This document shows, piece by piece, positions 35,188-43,983 of a stretch of DNA of 64,000 nt (position 1 is the first letter of the stretch; each line of letters begins with the position of its first letter). The notes under the pieces were generated by a model, which saw only the letters and a list, made by a program, of their open reading frames with translations, did no database searches and was not told the origin of the DNA. Position numbers and translations under genes: made by a program. The DNA is from Niallia sp. FSL W8-0635 (GTDB lineage: Bacteria > Bacillota > Bacilli > Bacillales > Cytobacillaceae). The stretch covers positions 381,864 through 445,863 of the forward strand of contig NZ_JBBOYD010000002.1 of the NCBI RefSeq assembly GCF_038007965.1, read 5' to 3'.

Positions 35188-35529
35188 TTACTTTTTCATT
35201 AATTTTTGTATTGTAATTAATACTTCATCTACTACTTCTAGGTCACCTTCTTGAATACGCTCAACAACACACTCTTTCAAATGGCCCTCAAGTAAAATTT
35301 TTGCAACACTATTCATAGCTGCTTGTGTCGCAGAAATTTGAGTTATAACATCATCACAATAAGTATCTTTCTCTATTAATCCTTTTATACCTCGTATTTG
35401 ACCTTCAATCCGATTTAACCTGGTGATAAGATTTTGTTTAACCTTATTGGAGTGATGGCTTTTTCGCTCACTTGAAGTGGAACAATGAGTTTCCTCTAAA
35501 GATTCATCATTATCTAAAACGGATGCCAT
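35188..35529 (-). CDS. csoR: Copper-sensing repressor CsoR (113 aa)
   Basis: DUF156 repressor with the complete Cu(I) triad Cys58, His83, Cys87 (C...HLKEC). An N-terminal extension of about 28 residues with THCSTSSERKSHHS is unusual and could bind extra metal. The gene begins the csoR-copZ operon behind the box at 35561. Compare the CstR at 5325, which lacks the His. Confidence 0.93.
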   Translation of the reverse strand: MASVLDNDESLEETHCSTSSERKSHHSNKVKQNLITRLNRIEGQIRGIKGLIEKDTYCDDVITQISATQAAMNSVAKILLEGHLKECVVERIQEGDLEVVDEVLITIQKLMKK

Positions 35530-35560
35530 TAACTATTTCACCTCCACAAGCACATTATAG

Positions 35561-35579
35561 TATACCCCCGTACCCTATG
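35561..35579 (-). promoter_or_regulatory. CsoR box upstream of csoR
   Basis: TATACCCCCGTACCCTATG, the same GC-tract type as at 34893, 32 bp before the csoR start. Autoregulation is inferred. Confidence 0.7.
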
Positions 35580-35711
35580 TAAAGCCTAAATTTAAATTTT
35601 TTCTTTTTTCTTCTCTGTTTACTAATTATTATGTTTAACAATCATGTATTTTTTGCTAAAAAAATTCAAATACATATGCAATATACAAAGCATTTAAGTG
35701 GAAAATATATA

Positions 35712-35750
35712 AAAAAGTACGCTCTGAAAACCGTTTAAAGCGTACCCTTT
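35712..35750 (-). terminator. Terminator after the lipoprotein/spoIIP region
   Basis: AAAGTACGCT/AGCGTACCCTTT stem; the minus-strand transcript of the gene at 35766 ends here. Confidence 0.65.
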
Positions 35751-35765
35751 CATTAAATTTTATTG

Positions 35766-36146
35766 TTAAACATTAGCATGTGCATTTAATTCTGATGTCA
35801 AACAAATTTCCTTGTGATGGTATCCGATTAATATATTACTAAAACCGTTTAAATCTTTTACATCCATGAAATTGACAAAAATTCCGTTATATACTGAATG
35901 TCCTACTTCCTCTTCATAAACCTGTACATCCTTTTTATTATTGGGTATCTCTATTTTATCTGGAATATCAACCAGATTCCAATTTTTACTTGTCTTTTTA
36001 TTGTCACTTATAAGAACTACTTCCTTTAATTTTTCTTCACTATTAACTGCTGTATTTGTTTTTTCACTTAGAGTGGACATACATCCTGCTAAGATAATGA
36101 TGATAAATGAAAGAAGTGTTGTTATTATTACCCGTTTAACTTTCAT
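35766..36146 (-). CDS. Small lipoprotein of unknown function (126 aa)
   Basis: Signal sequence and lipobox LAGC (Cys22), then a region rich in Lys, Asn and Val without a recognisable domain. It follows the spoIIP remnant on the same strand and may have belonged to that operon. Confidence 0.65.
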   Translation of the reverse strand: MKVKRVIITTLLSFIIIILAGCMSTLSEKTNTAVNSEEKLKEVVLISDNKKTSKNWNLVDIPDKIEIPNNKKDVQVYEEEVGHSVYNGIFVNFMDVKDLNGFSNILIGYHHKEICLTSELNAHANV

Positions 36147-36270
36147 TCTCTTTACTCCATTCGATTATTTTACTTGCTTAATATAGATTAAAACATTGAA
36201 GAAAGTGTGGATTTTTTATCTAACACAAAATAAAGTGTTTTACAGTAACCAACTAGCTACTAAAAGCTAA

Positions 36271-36549
36271 TTAATTATTTACTTCCTCTACTTCTCTATA
36301 ATACTCACTAAACACCTCGGCAAATTCATCAACCGTGTTGAAAAGTTCCTGCTGCTTATTATCCACCCCTCCAAATTCTAAGAGGATTGAATTACTTGAT
36401 AAATCTTGATTATATACCCCATTCCCTTCATCTTTACTTTTCACAAAGACTCCCCTACTAATTCCAGGAATCTCATTTTCTAATCTTTCATTTAGTTCTT
36501 TTGCCAATTTGAGATTTCGTTCATAGTTTTTATTTTCCTTTCCAACTAC
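36271..36549 (-). pseudogene. spoIIP: C-terminal part of spoIIP, cut by an IS
   Basis: Open frame from the IS border to a stop at 36271: VVGKENKNYERNL, then ELNERLENEIPGISRG and SNSILLEFGGVDN, the end of the SpoIIP amidase/endopeptidase domain (including the ILLEFGG catalytic-type Glu). It lacks its own start. Removing the IS and one copy of CTAC joins it in frame to the piece at 38335. Confidence 0.88.
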
Positions 36550-36624
36550 CCCCCTCTGTTAGGATAGATGTCGTACGATACTTTAGTGTTATACTTTAAG
36601 TAAATAACACGGAGGTCGATCGAT

Positions 36625-37137
36625 ATGAAAGAAAAAAATGGAGTACGATACTCGAAGGAACAAAAAGAGGCAATTGTTAAACGAATGATGCCACCACATA
36701 ACGAATCAGTGGCTACTATCTCGAAGGAAGAAGGCATCACAGAACCAACGTTGTACAAGTGGCGTAAGGCTGCACGTGAAGCTGGTGTGGCAACGCCTGG
36801 CAATGGACAAACAAGTGACAAATGGACCAGTCAAGATAAGTTTTTAATCGTGATGGAGACCTTTGCGATGAACGAAACGGAATTGGCTGAATACTGTCGT
36901 AAAAAGGGTTTGTACCGTGAACAGATTGAATTATGGCGATCTGTTTGTCTCCAGGCAAACGGACAAGTATTTGATCAATCAAAGCAGTTATCTGGTGCGT
37001 TAAAGGAAGAACAGAAACGGGCAAAACAGTTAGAAAAAGATCTTCAAAAGAAGGAGAAAGCATTAGCGGAAGCTGCGGCGTTATTATTACTTAGAAAAAA
37101 GGCCCAAGCGATTTGGGGGGACGACGAGGAAGAATGA
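36625..37137 (+). CDS. IS3-family OrfA, DNA-binding (170 aa)
   Basis: Helix-turn-helix protein (SVATISKEEGITEPTLYKWRKAAREAG), then a second binding-like segment and a C-terminal coiled coil (residues 120-155, many Lys/Glu). It is longer than the usual OrfA of about 90-100 aa. A slippery A-AAA-AAG heptamer sits near its 3' end. Confidence 0.88.
   Translation: MKEKNGVRYSKEQKEAIVKRMMPPHNESVATISKEEGITEPTLYKWRKAAREAGVATPGNGQTSDKWTSQDKFLIVMETFAMNETELAEYCRKKGLYREQIELWRSVCLQANGQVFDQSKQLSGALKEEQKRAKQLEKDLQKKEKALAEAAALLLLRKKAQAIWGDDEEE
37095..37101 (+). promoter_or_regulatory. Slippery heptamer A-AAA-AAG for -1 frameshifting
   Basis: The heptamer is in the frame needed for a -1 slip, and orfB is in the -1 frame with no stop between. 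An OrfAB fusion transposase is therefore likely, as in other IS3 elements. Confidence 0.65.
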
Positions 37138-38180
37138 TTAGCCCATCAAATCGCGCATTAGCTGTAGAACTCATCCAAGAAGCCAATCAAAATGGTGCGC
37201 GGTTAGCGAAGGCTTGTGAGGAACTTTATATTAGTGTACGAACCTACGAGCGCTGGGTGGCAGATGGTAAGGTTAAGGTCGATCAGCGTCCCTTTGCGAA
37301 AAGACCTGTTCCAAAAAATAAGTTGTCCGAGGAAGAGAAAAAGGAAATACTCGAGGTTGTTACACAAGAAGAATATGCCGACTTACCGCCGACACAAATT
37401 GTCCCAAAGCTTGCGGATAAAGGAACATATATTGCGTCAGAATCTACGTTTTACCGTGTTTTACGTGAAGGAAAGATGCAACACCACCGTGGACGTAGTC
37501 AAAAGCCAACACGAAGAATCCCCGAGAGTCATCTGGCCACATCGCCAAATCAGGTGTGGACATGGGATATTACGTGGCTTGGTGGACCTGTGAAAGGCTT
37601 GTATTATCGCCTCTATTTAATACTCGATCTATTTAGTAGAAAAGCAGTTGGGTGGGAAGTATGGGAAAAGGAAGAAGCGACACACGCTGAATCACTTGTA
37701 AAAAAAGCAGTCATTAATGAGAAAATCCAAGGGGCACCACTGGTGTTGCATTCAGACAATGGGAGTCCGATGAAAGCTGAGACTTTTTTAAGTTTACTTG
37801 AGAAGTTGGGGATCCAAAGTTCCTTTTCAAGACCACGTGTAAGCAATGATAATCCTTATTCAGAAGCCATGTTTCGAACACTTAAATACCGCCCTGATTA
37901 TCCGCATAAGGGCTTTACCTCACTTGAAGAAGCCAGACAATGGGCACACCAATTTGTCCATTGGTATAATCATATTCATCTGCATAGTGGGCTGAATTAT
38001 GTAACACCGGCACAGTGTCATGCCGGAGAACACGTAACCATATTGACAAAGAGAAAAGACGTATATGAAGCCGCAAAAGCGAAGCATCCAGAACGCTGGG
38101 CGAGGAGTCTAAGAAATTGGACACCTATTGAAAAAGTAGCACTTAATCCAATGCGTGATGAGGGAAAAAGGAAACGTTGA
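37134..38180 (+). CDS. IS3-family OrfB, DDE integrase-core transposase (348 aa)
   Basis: Retroviral-integrase-type catalytic domain with the DDE residues in TWDITW, LHSDNGSPM and NPYSEAMF. The ATG overlaps the orfA stop (ATGA). The -1 frame is open further upstream, so the protein may be made either by coupling or as a fusion. Confidence 0.9.
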   Translation: MISPSNRALAVELIQEANQNGARLAKACEELYISVRTYERWVADGKVKVDQRPFAKRPVPKNKLSEEEKKEILEVVTQEEYADLPPTQIVPKLADKGTYIASESTFYRVLREGKMQHHRGRSQKPTRRIPESHLATSPNQVWTWDITWLGGPVKGLYYRLYLILDLFSRKAVGWEVWEKEEATHAESLVKKAVINEKIQGAPLVLHSDNGSPMKAETFLSLLEKLGIQSSFSRPRVSNDNPYSEAMFRTLKYRPDYPHKGFTSLEEARQWAHQFVHWYNHIHLHSGLNYVTPAQCHAGEHVTILTKRKDVYEAAKAKHPERWARSLRNWTPIEKVALNPMRDEGKRKR

Positions 38181-38203
38181 GTCCGCCTTAATACACTTTA
38201 TTC

Positions 38204-38255
38204 CCTGATGATTTGAATGGAAAGAATGGATTTCCTTTCCATTCAAATCATCAGG
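38204..38255. repeat. Long perfect hairpin at the right side of the IS
   Basis: A stem of about 21 bp (CCTGATGATTTGAATGGAAAG and its complement) with a short loop, between orfB and the right end. It may terminate transcription or affect transposition. Confidence 0.6.
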
Positions 38256-38334
38256 CCAGCAAGCGTAACGCGGTAGCCTTGACTGAACACAACACTAAAG
38301 TAACTAAATGCGACAACTATGTTGACAAACACCG

Positions 38335-39166
38335 CTACAAAGAATAATCTTGCATATTCAATACCATTAAACTCTAACGTAGTAATCTTTCTTGCCTGTG
38401 AATCCCTATGTATATCAATAAGATAAACTAAAGACTTTTCCTTAGTAGTAGCTTCTTGGACGATTTCTCTTGTTAAACTATAGGATTGAGCGTAACTCCA
38501 ACCCTTTTTTTTAAGTTCTGCTGTTACATTGGTAGTACTATGTTCAGCTCCTATCCCCCTCTCTAATAATTCATTTTGCAATTGGGTACCCACTTGGATT
38601 ACATTTTTCTTTTCGTCCAAACTAGACGCCTGATTTGGATCTGTAATACCTGAAAGTTGTGGTAAAAATGCTTCCCAACTATGAGAATGGTATATATATA
38701 CAACATTTTTATTAGAAGCTTCGTTCTTTGGAGATTCTATTTTGTCTTCATTGGAACTGCTATTATTTTCATTTGTAAGAATATCCTCATTAGGAGGCGG
38801 AGACTCTATTGGTAGCGTTGCTAGATTAGTCCCTTTCCCTGCGATAGCTATCTCAGTATTAAATTGCGAAAATCCTACTAATTCTCTTCCTAAAAAAGTC
38901 CTTATATCTTCAGGCCAAATATTTGAAGTAAGCCAAACTACGCCGTTTAAAATAGATGGTTTTTTAATTTCTTCGTTAACATCTGATAGTTGAAACTGTC
39001 CAATTTCAAATAAAGAAGAAAGAATATCTGCATCTAGTTGCTTAGTAGAAACAGAAACAATGTCTGATGAAAGTTTTATATCTGATTTCAGATAATTTAT
39101 TAGGAAAATACTAAAATACATGACAATAATAATAGCTAGTAGATAACCATTTAATATTCGTATCAT
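38335..39166 (-). pseudogene. spoIIP: N-terminal part of spoIIP, cut by an IS
   Basis: Membrane helix (about 8-26), a linker with PIESPPPNED, then the SpoIIP catalytic domain with His160 and His162 (YHSHSWE) and His253 (DIHRDS). GGGAGG precedes the ATG at 39166. The frame ends inside the IS at 38243, giving a protein without the C-terminal Glu region. SpoIIP is the zinc amidase/endopeptidase of engulfment in the DMP machine. This copy is probably a paralogue rather than the chromosomal gene (inference). Confidence 0.88.
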
Positions 39167-39280
39167 AATTTGACCTCCCTATTTGATAGTGGTATCTACA
39201 TATTTATATGTAATAGTTTCATCAGTAGTCTGCATGTTTTCTGCACATTCAAAGAGACAGGTATTTTAAAGATTATATAA

Positions 39281-39310
39281 AAAATGGCTACTCATTATGG
39301 TAGCCATTTT
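39281..39310 (-). terminator. Terminator after ywmB
   Basis: AAAATGGCTA/TAGCCATTTT perfect stem. Confidence 0.75.
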
Positions 39311-39318
39311 TAAAAGTT

Positions 39319-40035
39319 TCAATATTCTTCTGTTATAATAGGGCTTCCAATTGTTAAATTATAAGTGTCTTGAAGCTCTTTATTTGTCCTTATACCAAAT
39401 TGAATGTTAAATTTGTTTTTTTTATTACTAGATAAATAATCCTTCCACGACTTGTTATAAGCAGTAATTGAAACAAAATCATCTTCAACTAATTTTTCAA
39501 TAGAGTTTGCTGTAAATTTTTTCAAAAGTAGCGTTGAAATTTGTTTAATATTTTCTTTCTTTCTTACTAAAGCCTTAACAGTAAAAAAGTAGTTTTCTTT
39601 CTCATCTAGTGATTTCAAAACATTTTGGTATTCCTCTTTATTCCAATCTGTGCTTTTATAACTATAAGTTTCTAAAATGTTATATTTATCATTTTCATTA
39701 TATGCAGTTAAGGTAATTAACTGCTGGATATTTTGGTCTTTTAATGTACCAGTTAACTTAATATGATGATTTTTATCTTTCTCAACTTCCCAATTAAACT
39801 GTTGATATTTTTTCTTTAATTCAGATTCTCTTTGATAATATATATTTAATGAAGTATTACTCTTCTTTTCTTTTTTCGTGTAGATAGACCATTGAGAAAT
39901 ATCAGCATTAATTGATTGAAGATTAACTATGGTTTTTAATAATTTATCCTCTTTTCCAGAAACCTTATAATTAAAATAAAAAAATAAAGAAATTAAAAGG
40001 ACAGAAGCAGTTATATAGATAATTGTTTTCTTCAT
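39319..40035 (-). CDS. YwmB-family protein (238 aa)
   Basis: A signal-anchor helix (5-20), then a mixed region ending NLTIGSPIITEEY, which matches the strongly conserved C terminus of YwmB-type (DUF1779) proteins of Bacillus. Function unknown; the chromosomal gene is near spoIID. A second copy next to a spoIIP homologue suggests transfer of sporulation-linked genes. Confidence 0.75.
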   Translation of the reverse strand: MKKTIIYITASVLLISLFFYFNYKVSGKEDKLLKTIVNLQSINADISQWSIYTKKEKKSNTSLNIYYQRESELKKKYQQFNWEVEKDKNHHIKLTGTLKDQNIQQLITLTAYNENDKYNILETYSYKSTDWNKEEYQNVLKSLDEKENYFFTVKALVRKKENIKQISTLLLKKFTANSIEKLVEDDFVSITAYNKSWKDYLSSNKKNKFNIQFGIRTNKELQDTYNLTIGSPIITEEY

Positions 40036-40133
40036 AAAATATCCCCCTTTAGTTTCATAGTGTCCTATATTAATTACTTTTATACCTTAATATCTTTTAA
40101 TCTATAACATTAAGTAAACTAGAAAAATATAAA

Positions 40134-40162
40134 AAAGGTAATAGAGTCGCTCTATTACCTTT
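40134..40162 (-). terminator. Terminator after the sirohaem reductase-like gene
   Basis: AAAGGTAATAGAG/CTCTATTACCTTT stem with A and T runs. Confidence 0.8.
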
Positions 40163-40166
40163 TCTA

Positions 40167-40784
40167 TCAAAGACGTTCCTTGATCTGATCTATTCCAATT
40201 CGGTTAACAAATTTATAAAACTTTTCTCTTTTCTTTCCTTCATTAATATATAATTCTAATATTTCCTCAACCTTTCTATATAGTTCCTCTGGTGAAAGTT
40301 CCTTCATTAATAATGTTCCTATTTCTGCATCTTTTCCAGTTGCTTTACCTCCTATATAGAGGGAGTAAGTATCTTTTATTTTCATTATTCCTATATCGTT
40401 AACTAATGGTTCACCACAACCAACAGGACAACCAGTATATGCAGCTTTTAAGGTAAATGGTACCTCTCTCCCTGCAATTATTCTGTTCAATTCCTGTGCT
40501 ATAGGCATCCCTTCTTCCTCAGACCCTTTACAAAAATTACATGTACGTAAGCTTTTTACATAATTACCTACAGGATAACAACTTAATCCACTCAGTCTAA
40601 ATTCCTGCATAATTTCAGTAGCATTACTTTGGGGAACCTCCAAGTATATTTGTTGAAAGGTAGTTAATTCTACCTCTTGATCCTCATCTAAATATTTAGC
40701 CAAAAGCGCTAATTGTTTTGCATTTAATTTAGCTCCAAACTGGATACCACCGTTGACTGCAATTTTTATCTTTTCAACGCTCAT
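40167..40784 (-). CDS. Sulfite/nitrite reductase-like sirohaem and 4Fe-4S domain protein (205 aa)
   Basis: N-terminal ferredoxin-like half-domain (about 5-65), then Cys82 and Cys85 (TCNFCKG) and Cys119 and Cys123 (GCPVGCG), which resemble the sirohaem/iron-sulfur binding set of nitrite and sulfite reductases. It is far shorter than NirB or CysI and lacks any flavin domain. The second pair fits the family (CX3C) but the first is CX2C, which is unusual. GGGAG lies nine bases before the ATG at 40784. The reductant and substrate are unknown. Confidence 0.75.
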   Translation of the reverse strand: MSVEKIKIAVNGGIQFGAKLNAKQLALLAKYLDEDQEVELTTFQQIYLEVPQSNATEIMQEFRLSGLSCYPVGNYVKSLRTCNFCKGSEEEGMPIAQELNRIIAGREVPFTLKAAYTGCPVGCGEPLVNDIGIMKIKDTYSLYIGGKATGKDAEIGTLLMKELSPEELYRKVEEILELYINEGKKREKFYKFVNRIGIDQIKERL

Positions 40785-40815
40785 ATTTTCCAACTCCCAC
40801 ATTATTATAAATGTA

Positions 40816-40843
40816 AAAAAGGCTACCAAAAGATAGCCTTTTT
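40816..40843 (-). terminator. Terminator after the YdhK lipoprotein gene
   Basis: AAAAAGGCTA/TAGCCTTTTTT stem with T run. Confidence 0.8.
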
Positions 40844-40845
40844 TA

Positions 40846-41427
40846 TTATTCTACTGGAGATAATTCACTTTCCGTAATCCATTGGTGGTTCGTTACTTTT
40901 TCTCCACCTGTGGTTGGGGTATAATCTACCATATAAACCGTTGTTTTTTCTGCTGAATCGATTGTAGCCTTTGCCCCCTTCATGCCTTCCATATGGTCTG
41001 CGTTGACTATAACTTCTGTACCTGGCTCAATTGCTTCATCTCCAGCGTCTTCAATTTCCTCTTGAATTACCCATTTATGATTTGTTACTTTTTCTCCACC
41101 TGTTGTTGGAGTATATGAAATTGTGTAAACAATTGTATCGTAAGCACCTACGATTGTCGCTTCTGCTCCATCCATACCTTTCATATGGTCTGCATTGATT
41201 ATTGCATTACTTCCAACCTCATATTTAGGCTTTTCAGCGACTTTTAGACCCTCAGGAACTTCTCCTGAACCCGACATATCCATGCCTTCCATATCATGAG
41301 AAGACATATCCATTCCCTCTTCACTTTTGTTTGAGCTATTTTCGTTGTTATTGTTTGAACAAGCAGCTAATAATAAGACCAATAGTGTTAAGATTAGACT
41401 GCTTTTCATGAAAGTTTTTTTCTTCAT
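40846..41427 (-). CDS. YdhK-family Met-rich lipoprotein, two DUF1541 repeats (193 aa)
   Basis: Lipobox LAAC, then a Met-rich segment (EEGMDMSSHDMEGMDM, about 36-51) and two tandem DUF1541 domains (about 69-120 and 138-190), each containing ADHM.GM..A.A and TPTTGGEKVTNH. The same GMDM units occur in the multicopper oxidase at 30577. Probable cell-surface copper binding. Confidence 0.88.
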   Translation of the reverse strand: MKKKTFMKSSLILTLLVLLLAACSNNNNENSSNKSEEGMDMSSHDMEGMDMSGSGEVPEGLKVAEKPKYEVGSNAIINADHMKGMDGAEATIVGAYDTIVYTISYTPTTGGEKVTNHKWVIQEEIEDAGDEAIEPGTEVIVNADHMEGMKGAKATIDSAEKTTVYMVDYTPTTGGEKVTNHQWITESELSPVE

Positions 41428-41584
41428 TTGAATTCTCCTTTTTTTCTTGTTCAACAATTAGATGTTCCTCATAAAAAGATGAAAAATATTTATTGGTATA
41501 TTGACTGTTTCTGCTCCTTCCTATTTTATTTTCCCCTATTTTACAAAGAAAAAATGCAAAAAATATGCAGAAATTTAATATATC

Positions 41585-41944
41585 TTAAATCAGGAACATT
41601 CTTATAATACTAAATAAGAGCAATAATGGAACGACTGAAAAAATAAAAGCCCAAATTCCTTGTGTATCTTCTTTCCTTTGTAGCTTTGTATATTTCTTAA
41701 AGGAAATTTCTCCTTTTGCAAATTTCATTCCATTTTGATTTGGCTTTATTACGTATTCTTGATCGTAGTTATCTTTCAAGACAACATTGGTAATAAGGGA
41801 CTTTTCATCCCAATTAGAATCTAGGAAGACATCTATGTTGTTATTTGAGTAGATTACTCGGTCAAATTTATATATGGAACTTTCTTTTATCGTTTTACTT
41901 ACTTTATAAGCCTGTTCTTCAACAAAATTGTTTGTTAAGCACAT
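41585..41944 (-). CDS. Unknown protein with C-terminal membrane helix (119 aa)
   Basis: No family recognised. The soluble part (1-95) is mostly polar, and the last 22 residues are hydrophobic (IWAFIFSVVPLLLLFSIIRMF), a tail anchor. It has no strong ribosome binding site at its first codon, so the true start is uncertain. Confidence 0.45.
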   Translation of the reverse strand: MCLTNNFVEEQAYKVSKTIKESSIYKFDRVIYSNNNIDVFLDSNWDEKSLITNVVLKDNYDQEYVIKPNQNGMKFAKGEISFKKYTKLQRKEDTQGIWAFIFSVVPLLLLFSIIRMFLI

Positions 41945-42189
41945 ATTTGACCCACACCTCTTAATTAATTAGGTTTTTTGGAAATGTTTAAAAGACTTTT
42001 TCACCACATAATGTTACATATATTATATGTTTATTAATGTCCCATTTACACTATGGAATTTAAAATAGGTACAGTTTCATGAAAAGCTTTTATTAGCCTT
42101 TAATGCTAAGAATTACCGAAAACAAATTTGTTAACCATTTGAGGATTCAATCAAAGAGTCTAAATTTTTATTTATAAAGGAGTTATATT

Positions 42190-43431
42190 ATGACTTTTAC
42201 TTTACTTAAAGCAATCGATGAATATAAAAATGACCCAGAATCTGTTTACCAAACCTGGTTTATAAATAACAACGATAGACTAAAGGCATTTCGTACGATA
42301 AAAAATGCTATAAAAGTAGTTATTAAGGAAATAGAGAATAACACATTTCCTTGTGATTTTAAGGGTTCATCCCTTGAGGTAGCTATTTCAGCAATTGCGG
42401 AACAAAAGCAAATCTTTGAGGGCGCAGCTCATGCTTTTTATTGGAAGCCAAAGTTAAGAATACCTGATATTTATGAAAATGAAGATAATAAAAAAGCCTT
42501 TGGTCAATTTTTAAAGGAAACATTGCTCTATAATCAAGAAAAACAATTAATCTATAATATTATGAAACTTCAAGAAAAAAATATAAAAGGACTAGGTCCT
42601 GCAGTAGGTAATATTTTATATTTTCTTCACCCTACTATTTTCCCGCCTTTCAACACTAGCATTGTTAAAGGTTTTAATATGATATTCAAACAAAAAATTA
42701 AATTAGGATCATGGGAAGATTATTTAACGATGCGCGAAATTATGATGGAGTATAATAATAACCATAACCTAGTCCTATCAAAAGATTTAGGTGCACTAGC
42801 AGGATTACTATATGAGATAGGTTCTGGCAGACAAGTTATTCAAGAAAACCACACTCTACTATTACAGGATATAGATAAAGTTAATAAAAAGCTAAAAAAA
42901 AGACATGAAGAAATTCAAAAGGAATTAGCCGAAGAGAATGAACATACTGAAATGCAATATTATTTAGCTAAAATAGGGACGACTCTTGGTTATAATGTGT
43001 GGATAGCAAAAAATGACCATAAAAGAGAATGGAAAGGATATAAATTAGGCAACTTTTCTATTCCCCATTTAAACTTAGAAACAATTTCAAGTGCTGTTAG
43101 TGAAACGATTTCTTTTATCGATGTTCTATGGCTTAATGGTGAAAATAAAGTTATAGGTGCATTTGAAGTAGAAAAGTCCACGTCTATATACTCTGGAATT
43201 TTACGCCTACAGGATTTGTCTATGTCCTTTAACAATGATAAGTCCAGATTTTATTTAATTGCTCCGAATAAAAGAAAAAAAGAAATTAAAGCACAATTAT
43301 TAAGACCATCCTTCCAACATGACAGTATGTGTAAAATTTCTTATATTCTATTCTCGGATTTAAGAGAAGACTGTGAAGCTATGTGTAAGTTTGGAGTTAA
43401 TATTTCTGTATTAGATAAGATATCAAACTAA
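42190..43431 (+). CDS. PD-(D/E)XK-like nuclease candidate (413 aa)
   Basis: The C-terminal part contains SFIDVLWLNG and, 12-15 residues on, GAFEVEKSTSIYSGILRL, a good D...ExEK match to restriction-type nuclease cores. The middle (140-175) has a GLGPAVGNILYFLHP turn that could be a helix-hairpin-helix DNA-binding element. A coiled coil spans about 220-245. No methyltransferase is adjacent. An AAAGGAG ribosome binding site is seen. Perhaps an orphan restriction or phage-defence enzyme (inference). Confidence 0.65.
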   Translation: MTFTLLKAIDEYKNDPESVYQTWFINNNDRLKAFRTIKNAIKVVIKEIENNTFPCDFKGSSLEVAISAIAEQKQIFEGAAHAFYWKPKLRIPDIYENEDNKKAFGQFLKETLLYNQEKQLIYNIMKLQEKNIKGLGPAVGNILYFLHPTIFPPFNTSIVKGFNMIFKQKIKLGSWEDYLTMREIMMEYNNNHNLVLSKDLGALAGLLYEIGSGRQVIQENHTLLLQDIDKVNKKLKKRHEEIQKELAEENEHTEMQYYLAKIGTTLGYNVWIAKNDHKREWKGYKLGNFSIPHLNLETISSAVSETISFIDVLWLNGENKVIGAFEVEKSTSIYSGILRLQDLSMSFNNDKSRFYLIAPNKRKKEIKAQLLRPSFQHDSMCKISYILFSDLREDCEAMCKFGVNISVLDKISN

Positions 43432-43438
43432 ATCATAA

Positions 43439-43480
43439 TCCTATAAGTTATACTTGTATATATAACTTATAGGATTTTTT
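43439..43480. terminator. Bidirectional terminator
   Basis: TCCTATAAGTTATA/TATAACTTATAGGA stem, then TTTTTT on the plus strand; it lies between convergent genes. Confidence 0.8.
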
Positions 43481-43488
43481 ACATTTTA

Positions 43489-43818
43489 TTAAGAAACCAT
43501 TTTTCTACAGAATTCTGCACATTTAAAGCAAGATTCTGCGCATTGGAGACAATGTTCATGATGACTGTGCTTTTTACATTCTTCCCCACACTTTTCACAG
43601 ATATCCGCACATAACAAACATATTTCCTTTACTAATGGGCTATTAGACTGCATTGCTTTTGCGGCTAAACTACAGATATCCGCACACTCTCGATCTAATC
43701 TAATACAACGAGCCATCATTTTAATATCTTCTTCATTTAAACAAGCATCAAAACAAGAATTACATGCTTTCATACATTCCAAACACGCTTTAATACATTC
43801 TTCGTAGTTCATATTCAT
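43489..43818 (-). CDS. Four-helix-bundle copper-storage-like protein, Csp/DUF326 (109 aa)
   Basis: Many regularly spaced Cys on amphipathic helices (CIKACLECMKACNSCFDAC and the C-terminal CLQCAESCFKCAEFCRK), as in copper-storage proteins that pack Cu(I) inside a four-helix bundle. Ribosome binding site AGGAGGG fixes the ATG at 43818. It lacks a signal peptide, so it is cytosolic. A close homologue at 56507 is in the copper transposon. Confidence 0.88.
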   Translation of the reverse strand: MNMNYEECIKACLECMKACNSCFDACLNEEDIKMMARCIRLDRECADICSLAAKAMQSNSPLVKEICLLCADICEKCGEECKKHSHHEHCLQCAESCFKCAEFCRKMVS

Positions 43819-43983
43819 TCTTTTCCCTCCTATTAATTTATACAAGAATATTATTCCCATGGATTTAATAAATAAACTGCATAAAAAGTGCAAACTTTTT
43901 ATGCCTAATCTGCAAAATTTCTACATACTTCACTTATATAATCCTATTTAAAACCTAATTCAAGTTAGAATAGGAGAGTTTTA

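Larger units (their letters stand above)
36550..38334 (+). mobile_element. IS3-family insertion sequence (1785 bp) inside spoIIP
   Basis: The ends are imperfect inverted repeats that share T.TGT.A..ATAG.TGTCG and then ACTTTAGTGTT. The flanks carry a 4-bp direct repeat, CTAC (36546-36549 and 38335-38338). Inside are orfA and orfB in the -1 arrangement. Because deleting the element plus one CTAC restores spoIIP exactly, the borders are well supported. The termini do not begin with the TG typical of IS3 members. Confidence 0.88.
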
